From NCBI GenBank assembly GCA_942491535.1, contig CALOBV010000024.1, forward strand, positions 124,001-188,000: a DNA stretch of 64,000 nt, given 5' to 3'. Numbering within the stretch: the first letter of the stretch is position 1; each line of letters opens with the position of its first letter. A program made the translations under genes and the position numbers. A model generated the notes under the pieces. It searched no databases. It was not told where the DNA came from and was given only the letters and a program-made list of their open reading frames with translations. Of the stretch, positions 17,301 through 25,299 are shown in pieces. Origin of the DNA: JAUVKT01 sp942491535 (GTDB lineage Bacteria; Bacteroidota; Bacteroidia; Bacteroidales; VadinHA17).

Positions 17301-18686
17301 ATGGCAGAAGATTTTTTCCAGGGATATAAAGGGGAGGCACTTAAGACTCTTGAGAAATACCACGTAAGAGTGTGGGGACAGACCGAGATTGACACCACCA
17401 GGGGTATTTTTACAGGAACCGTACTACCAAGGTCGGAAAATGACGACGACCTGCATATAGTTCTGAAAATTGAGACGGGGTATAATATAGGAATTGATGT
17501 TACTACAGTAAGAGGGATGAAAGAAACAGGCTACCAGAAAGCCAACTATAAGATCCCCGAGAAAGAATTCCCGTATTCAGACGAAAAGCCTTCGATTAAA
17601 CTCTTTGGTACAGGTGGTACAATTGCTTCAAGGCTCGACTACAGGACCGGGGCGGTAATACCGGCATTCTCACCCGGAGAACTTTATGGAGCTGTTCCCG
17701 AGCTTGCAGATGTTTGTAATATCGACACTGAAAAACTTTTTGCAGTATTCAGCGAGAACATGGGCCCTGAACAATATATTACTCTGGCGAAGGCCATTGG
17801 AAAGGAAATAGAAAACGGCATCGACGGAATTGTAATCGGACATGGTACCGATACACTGCACCATACAGCCGCTGCACTGTCATTTATGGTTCAGGACCCT
17901 CCTGTACCAATTATTCTTGTTGGATCACAGAGATCATCAGACAGACCCTCTTCCGATGCAGCCTTAAACCTTATTCATGCCTCATGGGCGGCAGCACATG
18001 GAAATATTGCTGAGGTCATGGTTTGCATGTTCGGACCAACCAGCGATGAGTATGGATTTCTTCACCGGGGAACAAGAGTGCGTAAAATGCATAGTTCTTA
18101 CAGGTCAACATTCAGAACGATAGGCGATACACCTGTTGCAACAATTACAAGGGAAGGAATTAAGCATATTAAGAAAAGTTACAATCACAGGAGAAAAGAC
18201 AGGAAGGTAAAAATACTTCCCTATTTCTCCGAAAAAGTTACCATGCTATATTATTATCCCCATATGCAGCCAGAAATCCTGGATAATCTTGTAGATATGG
18301 GATATAAAGGCATAATTATAGTTGGCACGGGCCTCGGTCATGTAAACAGAGAACTCTACCCGGCCCTTAAAAGAGCTAAGGAAAAGGGTGTTTCTGTATT
18401 TATGACCCTGCAAACCATCTGGGGATATGTTCATATGTTTGTGTACGAAACCGGACGTGATATGATGGCCCTTGGGGTTACTCCCCTTGGTAATATGCTG
18501 CCCGAAGTTGCATGGGTAAAACTGGGCTGGGCCATGGGTCAGACAGAAGATCAGGATGAGATTAAAAAAATAATGTTATCGCCTATTAATCAGGAGATAA
18601 CTGAGCGCGAACCTTATAATGGCTACCTGGTATACCAGGGCGGAGTTCCCGAGCTTGATGATTTTGTCAGACGGTTCCATAAGTAA
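17301..18686 (+). CDS. gatD: Archaeal-type Glu-tRNA(Gln) amidotransferase subunit D
   Basis: GatD is the glutaminase partner of GatE: an L-asparaginase-type enzyme that releases ammonia from glutamine. The 461-residue length is slightly above the usual archaeal size of about 420-440. An N-terminal beta-barrel domain (about 1-90, with VWGQTEI and FTGTVLPRSE) distinguishes it from plain asparaginases. The catalytic region follows: LFGTGGTIAS (about 102-111, first nucleophile Thr), FSENMGPEQY, VIGHGTDTLHHTAAAL (second Thr-Asp pair near 182-184) and VGSQRSSDRPSSDAALN. It is encoded 2 bp after gatE. The combination of the barrel domain and the gatE neighbour makes GatD far more likely than AnsA or AnsB. 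Confidence 0.92.
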   Translation: MAEDFFQGYKGEALKTLEKYHVRVWGQTEIDTTRGIFTGTVLPRSENDDDLHIVLKIETGYNIGIDVTTVRGMKETGYQKANYKIPEKEFPYSDEKPSIKLFGTGGTIASRLDYRTGAVIPAFSPGELYGAVPELADVCNIDTEKLFAVFSENMGPEQYITLAKAIGKEIENGIDGIVIGHGTDTLHHTAAALSFMVQDPPVPIILVGSQRSSDRPSSDAALNLIHASWAAAHGNIAEVMVCMFGPTSDEYGFLHRGTRVRKMHSSYRSTFRTIGDTPVATITREGIKHIKKSYNHRRKDRKVKILPYFSEKVTMLYYYPHMQPEILDNLVDMGYKGIIIVGTGLGHVNRELYPALKRAKEKGVSVFMTLQTIWGYVHMFVYETGRDMMALGVTPLGNMLPEVAWVKLGWAMGQTEDQDEIKKIMLSPINQEITEREPYNGYLVYQGGVPELDDFVRRFHK

Positions 18687-18722
18687 GCAAGAGTATGTCT
18701 GATTAAGTACAACTATTTCTGT

Positions 18723-18730
18723 TATATTTG
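18723..18730 (+). promoter_or_regulatory. -7 box upstream of the Ni/Co-type transporter gene
   Basis: TATATTTG matches TAnnTTTG and lies 22 bp before the ATG at 18753, giving a leader of about 15 nt. No -33 TTTG is seen at 19-21 bp. Confidence 0.45.
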
Positions 18731-18752
18731 TCGCAACGATAAAAGAGCAAGA

Positions 18753-19370
18753 ATGATCGTATATTTTCTAACAGGGCTGGCAGCTAGTTCGCTGCATGTT
18801 ATTTCAGGACCAGATCACCTGGCAGCCGTCACACCACTGGCAATAGAGAATAGAAAAAAAGCATGGTTCGTCGGTTTCACCTGGGGCCTGGGTCATACAA
18901 TAGGAGTATTCATTATAGGCACTTTGTTTATTCTGTTCCGGGATCTGATACCTGTGGATTTGATATCCGCCTATAGTGAGCAAATAGTAGGCATACTGCT
19001 GATTATTATTGGGATCTGGATTTTCTATAGAATATTTTCACACAAGCCTCATAAAAATATTAAGCCCAAAAGAGATGATGCATGGACTGCCCTGGGCATA
19101 GGAATAGTACACGGGCTTGCAGGAGTAAGTCATTTAATTGGCATATTGCCAAGCCTTGCCCTCCCCACAAGAGCAGATTCGATTTTATATATTCTTGGTT
19201 TTGGGCTGGGTACAGTAATTACCATGGTCGCATATTCTTCAATAATGGGACTGGTGTCTTACAAAGCTGCAAAAAATGATCATAAGAGACTATTACTAGG
19301 TATTAGAATTGCAGGCAGCACAGTAGCAATTCTTGTTGGTATCTTCTGGATCTTTCAATCGTCCCACTAG
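18753..19370 (+). CDS. UreH/NiCoT-like metal transporter
   Basis: This 205-residue integral membrane protein has about six helices. The N-terminal helix carries HVISGPDHLAAVTP, the variant His-Asp-His signature of the UreH/HupE/NicO group of nickel and cobalt permeases, and the next helix has WGLGHTIGVF. A repeated pair, GIGIVHGLAGVSHLIG in the second half, fits the internal duplication of that superfamily. It probably moves nickel, cobalt or another divalent metal across the inner membrane, but the direction cannot be told from sequence. No urease or hydrogenase gene is nearby and no metal riboswitch is visible upstream. It stands alone between gatD and the Nudix gene. Confidence 0.72.
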   Translation: MIVYFLTGLAASSLHVISGPDHLAAVTPLAIENRKKAWFVGFTWGLGHTIGVFIIGTLFILFRDLIPVDLISAYSEQIVGILLIIIGIWIFYRIFSHKPHKNIKPKRDDAWTALGIGIVHGLAGVSHLIGILPSLALPTRADSILYILGFGLGTVITMVAYSSIMGLVSYKAAKNDHKRLLLGIRIAGSTVAILVGIFWIFQSSH

Positions 19371-19445
19371 TCGCAGGCAATTTTTTTTTAAGCATCTAAA
19401 ACCATCTTTACAGCTGAATGATATAAGCATCAGAACAGATCCTCT

Positions 19446-19453
19446 TATCTTTG
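19446..19453 (+). promoter_or_regulatory. -7 box only 4 bp before the Nudix start codon
   Basis: TATCTTTG matches TAnnTTTG and ends 4 bp before the ATG at 19458. With the usual 6-7 bp distance to the transcription start, the mRNA would begin at or next to the start codon and would be leaderless. Confidence 0.45.
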
Positions 19454-19457
19454 CATA

Positions 19458-20111
19458 ATGGATATCACTCTAATTGCACACAAACTGAAAGATGCCCTTA
19501 AGGGAAAGCTGCCAGGGACTGATGTTCAATGGGAAATGGCCTCTTCAGATCGTATTGCAAAAGATTACCCAAGAAAAAGAAGATCAGACTCCAGGCTGGC
19601 TGCAGTATTGATTATCCTCTATCCTATTAATGATAAAGTTCACACTCTTTTTATTCAGCGGCCGGTATACAATGGGGTTCATAGCGGACAAATATCTTTC
19701 CCGGGGGGAAAGCAGGAAGATTCAGACATTAATCTTACAGATACAGCATTAAGGGAGGCCTGCGAGGAAACCGGTATCTGCAAATCAGATATTTCAATAC
19801 TGGGTAAGCTAACACCCCTTTATATACCGGTTAGTAATATAGAGGTAACTCCTGTGCTGGCCTACCTAAAATCAAGACCGGAGATCAACTCCCGCAGCGA
19901 TGAAGTAGTTTCACTTATTGAAGCAGAATTATCTTTGTTTATGAAGCCGGAATTAATCAAAGAAAAACCTATGATGGTCAGAAATGAAATGCTGAAGATT
20001 AAATACTACGATTATCAGGGACATATTATCTGGGGAGCCACTGCAATGATGCTGCATGAGCTCCTTGTAATAATTAAAGAAAATACTATTATTTCAGAGC
20101 CAGCAGGTTAG
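19458..20111 (+). CDS. Nudix CoA pyrophosphatase (NudL/CoAse-like)
   Basis: This 217-residue hydrolase has the UPF0035/CoAse signature before the Nudix box, HSGQISFPGGKQE, followed by TALREACEETGI, which supplies the REUxEExGU metal-binding core near residues 97-107. The family cleaves coenzyme A and its thioesters to 3',5'-ADP and phosphopantetheine, probably for turnover of oxidised CoA. The later segment LGKLTPLYIPVSNIEVTPV is also typical. The protein should be cytoplasmic. Its 3' end overlaps the 3' end of the convergent MltF-like gene by 23 bp. A promoter box 4 bp upstream suggests a leaderless transcript. Confidence 0.85.
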   Translation: MDITLIAHKLKDALKGKLPGTDVQWEMASSDRIAKDYPRKRRSDSRLAAVLIILYPINDKVHTLFIQRPVYNGVHSGQISFPGGKQEDSDINLTDTALREACEETGICKSDISILGKLTPLYIPVSNIEVTPVLAYLKSRPEINSRSDEVVSLIEAELSLFMKPELIKEKPMMVRNEMLKIKYYDYQGHIIWGATAMMLHELLVIIKENTIISEPAG

Positions 20112-21510
20112 TATAATGATCATAGCGATCCAAAATCTCAATTACATAGTTAAAAGGCTCCTCACCACGACAGAATCCGTGCTCAACAACTGGATCGTGA
20201 TAAAATTCAGGATCTGACTTACGGAGAAGGTAATAAGCAACATTATCATCCCATAAATCAGGATCACGCCCATTTTTACGCGCCAGCTGCCTCGCATCAA
20301 GTACATGACCCGGACCAACATTGTATGACGCAAGTATAAATTTCAGTCGCTCAGATTCATCTGCAACTTTATCTTCAAACATGTCCTGGAGCCAGCTAAT
20401 ATATAAGATTCCGGCCTGTATATTACTTTCGGGTGATTTTCTTACATCTATTCCAAAATGTTCTCCCGTCGAGGGCATCAATTGCATTAGTCCGTAAGCT
20501 CCTGCCCATGAAGTAACGTCGGGATCAAATCGTGATTCCTGTGCTACAAGTGAAGCAAGTAAACGCCAATCCCAGTCTATTGAGTCGCTGTACTGCCTGA
20601 AATAATTATCGTACTCTGATACTCTTCCGCTAATAAGCGAATAGCTATCACTTTTTACCATTCTGCTCGACCTCGAGTTTTTAAAATACTTTGCGTATAA
20701 AAGCGCATAGCTTTGACTCTTCCTGTATGTATCGATCCAGCTGTTCAGACTTTCAACAAGTTCGTCGGATCCGCTTTTTCTAACAGCCCATGCAAAATTC
20801 TGGGGGAAACTTACCGGAGTATCAACATCAAGATTAGAGTAGTAGGTACGGTTAACAAGACCGACGTTTTCATCACATACAGTATAATCAATCTCTTTAT
20901 CGGCTACCAGGGTTATCAATTCTTCAACCTCCATCGCAACTTCAACAATATTTATTGAATCACCAATCTCATCCTGCAGATTATTAAGTCGTTGTGCAAA
21001 AGAAGACCCACTCTGAACGTAGACTGTCTTCCCGGCCAGGTCGAGCTGATTCCGTACAAGCTCCCTGTCGATATCATCCCTGGTCATTTGCCGCCAGTTA
21101 TCTGGCCTGCGCTGCACAAGAACCTGCCTGCTCTGGCCTATTGGTGTCGAGAATCTCACTCTCTCCTTTCTTTCATTATTTACTGCAAGATTAAGAGCCA
21201 TCAGGTCAACTTCTCCCCTGTCGAGCATCTCAAATGAGATATTCAGGTCGTTCTCTGTAATTATTTCAAGCTCCATATCGATATAATCAGCAAAGGCCTG
21301 CAATAACTCAAACTGGAAGCCCATAGGCTCCCCCTTATATATAAAATAACTGGTTGAATTGAAATCGGTTATAGCTACAAGCTTACCCCTTTCCCTAATC
21401 TGGGTAAGATCCTTATGAACAACTAATGACTTATCATCATTAGAGTATGTATTACAGGAAAAAGTAGTGAATAAAAAAAGTATTCCAATTAATAATAGTC
21501 TGGCACCCAA
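20089..21510 (-). CDS. MltF-like membrane-bound lytic murein transglycosylase
   Basis: The 473-residue protein starts with a lipoprotein signal (RLLLIGILFLFTTFSC, Cys at 19). A periplasmic SBP_bac_3 domain follows (about 35-275: LTQIRERGKLVAITD, GFQFELLQAFADYI), and then an SLT transglycosylase domain (about 300-450: LASLVAQESRFDP with the catalytic Glu, WAGAYGLMQLMPSTG, NIQAGILYISWLQD, FILASYNVGPGHV). This is the MltF architecture: cleavage of the MurNAc-GlcNAc bond with formation of anhydroMurNAc, possibly gated by ligand binding. No ATG fits the N-terminus: an in-frame TAG lies just upstream, so translation must begin at the TTG at 21510. The 3' end overlaps the Nudix gene. Confidence 0.88.
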   Translation of the reverse strand: MGARLLLIGILFLFTTFSCNTYSNDDKSLVVHKDLTQIRERGKLVAITDFNSTSYFIYKGEPMGFQFELLQAFADYIDMELEIITENDLNISFEMLDRGEVDLMALNLAVNNERKERVRFSTPIGQSRQVLVQRRPDNWRQMTRDDIDRELVRNQLDLAGKTVYVQSGSSFAQRLNNLQDEIGDSINIVEVAMEVEELITLVADKEIDYTVCDENVGLVNRTYYSNLDVDTPVSFPQNFAWAVRKSGSDELVESLNSWIDTYRKSQSYALLYAKYFKNSRSSRMVKSDSYSLISGRVSEYDNYFRQYSDSIDWDWRLLASLVAQESRFDPDVTSWAGAYGLMQLMPSTGEHFGIDVRKSPESNIQAGILYISWLQDMFEDKVADESERLKFILASYNVGPGHVLDARQLARKNGRDPDLWDDNVAYYLLRKSDPEFYHDPVVEHGFCRGEEPFNYVIEILDRYDHYTNLLALK

Positions 21511-21575
21511 AATTCGCTATTTAGTTAGACATCTGCTTTGATACCTGAGTAAAAAAGCGCGGCAAATATACGAAA

Positions 21576-23513
21576 TTAATTATAAAACGTCCATGCAATA
21601 CCATATTTGAACATTCTAACAGGCATCTGGTAAGTCGGAACGTACTGATAATTGTCTGACATAAATTCCAGTCCCTGGTTGACATGTTCAAACGAAATAA
21701 AGAATCTGGTCCTTTTTAACTTCAAGTTAATGAACGCATTAAAGTAAGGATAGTTCCCGGTCTTTACCTCGCTCTGGTTATAGAATGATCCGGTAGATGG
21801 CATATAATTCGATGCATAATATGAAGTATTATATATACCCTCTATTCCCATCTGAAACCCCAGACGGCCGTCTGTTACTTCAAACCTGATTAAATGATCA
21901 AAGTAGAATGAGCTCTTAACTGCAAAGAATGGGAGATCCAGTATATCGGTATGACTGGATTTCTGAATCAATACAGAGTTATCGGACCTGAACTTCCAGA
22001 AAGAAAATTTTTTATTACCTCTCAAGGTCAGCACCGAAATTGGCCCATCAAACTGATCCGGAACCGCCTCCTGGTTGAAATAAAGATAATTTGTTATCAG
22101 CGAATAATCGGCCGAAAGATCCAGGTGAGCAAGCGGTATTCTGTATCCACCCCCAATATTTACTCTCAGCTCCTTCTGGAAATCGTTACTCCATTCAAAG
22201 TGATTACTTCCATAACTATTCTGCCAGAAAGATGACTGGCTGTTTACAAATGATCCTGTACCATAGATCTCCGATGACCATTTACCTGATCCGATAATCT
22301 TTTCTATCCGTCCTTTCAGTTTAAAATCGCCGGCCTTATATCCTGAAAAATATAATATACCATCTGCCTCCCACCAGAACTTTTCACCAATCCTGTTTGA
22401 TAATTTACCCAGTACTGCATTGGATGAATAATTCCAATTCAGTGTATCAGCAAAAAAGATTGTGTCGTGAAGAGGTCTTATCTGAGAGTATACATTCATT
22501 TCATTTGTTATTCCCACTCCTATATCAAGCTGAAATTTTTTCCCCTCACCTGATGAAAAGTCAAATCTGACGGTGTTTCTTATAATCCTGCTATAAAGTG
22601 AGTCAAGGGTCTGAACATTGTTCCTGACCCCTGTTATATAGACAGAGTCGTAGAATCCAATATCAGGAGATTCGTCTGAATATGTTTTTTTACCATTTTC
22701 CCAGCTCAGAATATGACTGAATGTTCCTTTTACCGATGATTTTTTTCTTGAAGATGTAGAGTCTGAGGATTCTCCGGAATCGCCACCTACAGAAAACCTC
22801 TGGATCAGGAGAAGATCCTTATATCTGAAAACCGACTCTGCATTATTCAATCCTCCAAGATTTGTAGGCAGGTCTCTTGTTTCCATTGTACCCATCTGGC
22901 TTAAATCTGAGAGTCCCCCGTTTTCTCCGCCCTTAAAATTATTAAGTGTCCAGGATCCAAAAACCTTATACCTCTTTCCCAGGTAGGAAGAATGCAGGGT
23001 GAATGATCTGTCGTCAGTTGCCTGATAACCATATTGTCCCAGGCTATTTATAATTTTCAGATCCAGGCCGGCGTTTAAGTATCTGTTAATATTCTGGGAA
23101 TGCCTTACTTTGAAAGTCTGTTCTGCCTCCGCTCTTGCTCCGCCATAAGAAAACACCAGCTCGGTAAATGGAACCTGAGTGTCTACATAAACCTTGTTTC
23201 CAAGGTGGCTCATATAGGATTTATAATGCCTGTATATAAACTCATCAGAGTTATATGTCCTTCTGAAAAAATCGAATTCTTCGATGGGTAAACCATAATT
23301 ACCAAGGGATGAATAAAACGGACTCTGCTTATCAAGTATCTTATATTCCTGAAAACCAGATATAGCCGTATCCATATCAACAGGTACTATCTGCGTATAG
23401 TCGTCATTTAGAGTATATTGCCTGGTAATGCGAGCCACTCCGGTGCTATCCTGCTGGGCCCCTGCCGAAAAGTATCCGGCCAGCATAAATATGATTACAA
23501 TCAATTTGCGCAT
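21576..23513 (-). CDS. Putative outer-membrane porin (Porin_10-like)
   Basis: This 645-residue protein has a signal peptide (MRKLIVIIFMLAGYFSAGAQ, cleavage near residue 19) and a body rich in alternating aromatic and polar residues with frequent strand-like segments, ending in YGIAWTFYN with an aromatic penultimate position typical of beta-barrels inserted by BamA. SPFYSSLGNYGLP and the early FTELVFSYGG are features I associate with the Bacteroidota putative porin family Porin_10. Function beyond an outer-membrane barrel is not predictable. A Ser-rich loop (about 240-262, with SSDSTSSRKKSS) is probably surface-exposed. The gene lies downstream of ftsZ on the same strand but is separated by 277 bp of repeat-rich sequence, so it probably has its own promoter. 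Confidence 0.75.
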   Translation of the reverse strand: MRKLIVIIFMLAGYFSAGAQQDSTGVARITRQYTLNDDYTQIVPVDMDTAISGFQEYKILDKQSPFYSSLGNYGLPIEEFDFFRRTYNSDEFIYRHYKSYMSHLGNKVYVDTQVPFTELVFSYGGARAEAEQTFKVRHSQNINRYLNAGLDLKIINSLGQYGYQATDDRSFTLHSSYLGKRYKVFGSWTLNNFKGGENGGLSDLSQMGTMETRDLPTNLGGLNNAESVFRYKDLLLIQRFSVGGDSGESSDSTSSRKKSSVKGTFSHILSWENGKKTYSDESPDIGFYDSVYITGVRNNVQTLDSLYSRIIRNTVRFDFSSGEGKKFQLDIGVGITNEMNVYSQIRPLHDTIFFADTLNWNYSSNAVLGKLSNRIGEKFWWEADGILYFSGYKAGDFKLKGRIEKIIGSGKWSSEIYGTGSFVNSQSSFWQNSYGSNHFEWSNDFQKELRVNIGGGYRIPLAHLDLSADYSLITNYLYFNQEAVPDQFDGPISVLTLRGNKKFSFWKFRSDNSVLIQKSSHTDILDLPFFAVKSSFYFDHLIRFEVTDGRLGFQMGIEGIYNTSYYASNYMPSTGSFYNQSEVKTGNYPYFNAFINLKLKRTRFFISFEHVNQGLEFMSDNYQYVPTYQMPVRMFKYGIAWTFYN

Positions 23514-23556
23514 TGGCCCAAAGATAGCAAAAAACTCCCTGCAGTAGTGCCTTTGA

Positions 23557-23600
23557 TCCCTTTGGTCTCGTAATTTGTTCCCTTTGGTCGCGTAATTTGC
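23557..23600. repeat. 22-bp tandem direct repeat, two copies
   Basis: Positions 23557-23578 and 23579-23600 are consecutive 22-bp copies that begin TCCCTTTGGTC, end CGTAATTTG plus one base, and differ at two positions. The word CGTAATTTG also contains the reverse complement of the AAATTAC linker used in the neighbouring hairpin array. Confidence 0.75.
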
Positions 23601-23790
23601 AACTTCGTTGCGTTATTGGCTTGTTTCACTCGCGTAAGATACTCCATTGCGTCGTTTAATCTTTAAGAAACTATAATTACCAATTACGCTGAGCGCAGTG
23701 AAGCTCCTTACGCTGCAAAAGCAGCAAATTACATTGCCAAGCAATATATTTCGCCGTACAGAGTACGGCAAATTACATCGCGCCAGCGAT
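23599..23790. repeat. Array of small hairpins separated by a 7-nt linker, directly downstream of ftsZ
   Basis: The clear part is 23712-23790: GCTGC-AAAA-GCAGC, linker AAATTAC, ATTGC-CAA-GCAAT, linker ATATTTC, GCCGTAC-AGA-GTACGGC, linker AAATTAC, ATCGC-GCCA-GCGAT. The last arm abuts the ftsZ stop codon. Every stem is different (5-7 bp) while the linker stays 7 nt long. A further hairpin, GCAAC-TTC-GTTGC, is at 23599-23611, and a GAGC/GCTC pair is near 23691-23706. The array may end or protect the dcw transcript, but no run of T follows the stems. Confidence 0.75.
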
Positions 23791-25242
23791 TTAATCTACA
23801 TTATCATTCAGGTAAGCATTATCATCTCTTAACACAGGTTCGTCATCCTCCTCGCTCAGCGTAAAGGTTGATATTTCCGAATTTTCCTTATCGCCTGACT
23901 TATTTATCTGTATATTCTTTCTTACAAAGGCCGGAACATCCTCAAACTCATCAATATTATCCTTCATAGTATCATTTGAAAGACCCCTGTTTTTGAGAAT
24001 ATTCTGCATATGCTTAATCTTCCTCAGTGTACCTTCGCCTGTGTAGTCTGGTTCGTCGGCTTCGCCATCACCTGCTGTAACCACGTCAAATTCAATTACT
24101 CCCTGCTTCTGATCAATGTCATCTTCGCTGATAACCGACTTCTTTCTTTTTACTTTTAATACCTCAGTGTCGGCGGTTTCTATTATTCTTTTAACTACTT
24201 TTTCGCCGGTATTAAGGGTAACCTTCTCTGTTTTTGGGATCGGCTTATATGGTTCGAGAATACTATTCGATTCAAACCCTGTAGCTATTACAGTTACACT
24301 GACTTCAGCACCCAGAGTATCATCATTAGAGATTCCTCTTATTATGAGGGCATCATTTGAAGCAACATCATATATATAATCGGTAATTTCGCCAAGCTCA
24401 TCCATGGTAAGTTCATACTCTCCTGTGCCTGATTTAACATTTAGCAGTATACTATTTGCCCCCGTAATATCATTTGAATTCAAGAGTGGTGAACTAATTG
24501 CTTCCTGTATTGCTTTCAGGGCCCTGCCCTCTCCGCTGGCGAGACCTGTACCCATTACTGCAACACCTGAATCCCTCATTACAGTTTCCACATCCGAAAA
24601 ATCAACATTTATATAACCTGCCTCTGTAATAATCTCAGTTATACCCTTTACTGCAGTAGTAAGTACGTCATCGGCTTTTGCAAATGCTGTAGAGACACTC
24701 TGGTCGCCATACATCTCTCTCAGTTTCTCATTATTAATAACCAGCAAAGAATCAACGTGATCTTTTAATTCGTTGATACCCTCAATGGCATTCTTGATCC
24801 TTATCTTTCCCTCCGACTTAAAAGGTATTGTTACAACAGCAATGGTCAATATCCCTGCTTCCTTGCATGCCCTGGCAATTACAGGTGTTGCTCCTGTGCC
24901 TGTTCCCCCGCCCATTCCTGTGGTAATAAAAACCATCCTGGTATTACCCGAGAGTGCTGTTAACACTTCATCAAGGTTCTCTTCAGCCGACCGTTTGCCG
25001 GTATCAGGTTTACTTCCTGCTCCACGACCCTCTGTTAAAGATTCCCCAATCTGCACTTTTACAGGTACCGGGCTCTCCGACAGGGCCTGGGCATCTGTAT
25101 TACAGATGACAAAATTCACATCCTTAATACCATGGTTAAACATGTAGTTTACGGCATTATTACCGCCTCCACCTATCCCAAGAATTTTTATTATTGAGGA
25201 CCTTTCTACGGGGAGATCAAAATTCATCAGATCATCAGACAT
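23791..25242 (-). CDS. ftsZ: Cell division protein FtsZ
   Basis: FtsZ is the tubulin-like GTPase that forms the Z-ring. In its 483 residues are the N-terminal GTP-binding loop IGGGGNNAVNYM, the tubulin signature GMGGGTGTGATPV (near 108), NNEKLREMYGDQSV and FSDVETVMRDSGVAVMG. The C-terminal tail is long and acidic. The conserved peptide for FtsA binding appears as DVPAFVRKNI, but it is followed by about 40 more residues ending NAYLNDNVD, a layout I recall from other Bacteroidota. It is the last gene of the dcw cluster, 57 bp after ftsA. Confidence 0.97.
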   Translation of the reverse strand: MSDDLMNFDLPVERSSIIKILGIGGGGNNAVNYMFNHGIKDVNFVICNTDAQALSESPVPVKVQIGESLTEGRGAGSKPDTGKRSAEENLDEVLTALSGNTRMVFITTGMGGGTGTGATPVIARACKEAGILTIAVVTIPFKSEGKIRIKNAIEGINELKDHVDSLLVINNEKLREMYGDQSVSTAFAKADDVLTTAVKGITEIITEAGYINVDFSDVETVMRDSGVAVMGTGLASGEGRALKAIQEAISSPLLNSNDITGANSILLNVKSGTGEYELTMDELGEITDYIYDVASNDALIIRGISNDDTLGAEVSVTVIATGFESNSILEPYKPIPKTEKVTLNTGEKVVKRIIETADTEVLKVKRKKSVISEDDIDQKQGVIEFDVVTAGDGEADEPDYTGEGTLRKIKHMQNILKNRGLSNDTMKDNIDEFEDVPAFVRKNIQINKSGDKENSEISTFTLSEEDDEPVLRDDNAYLNDNVD

Positions 25243-25299
25243 GACATATCTATTTTAATTAATTATTCTATTCGGTAAAATGTACTTACTTAAACCATA

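Noticed and set aside
23599..23790. CRISPR-like array
   Set aside because: Units are much too short, and it is the stems and not a repeat of 25-40 bp that alternate with the linker; no cas gene is nearby.
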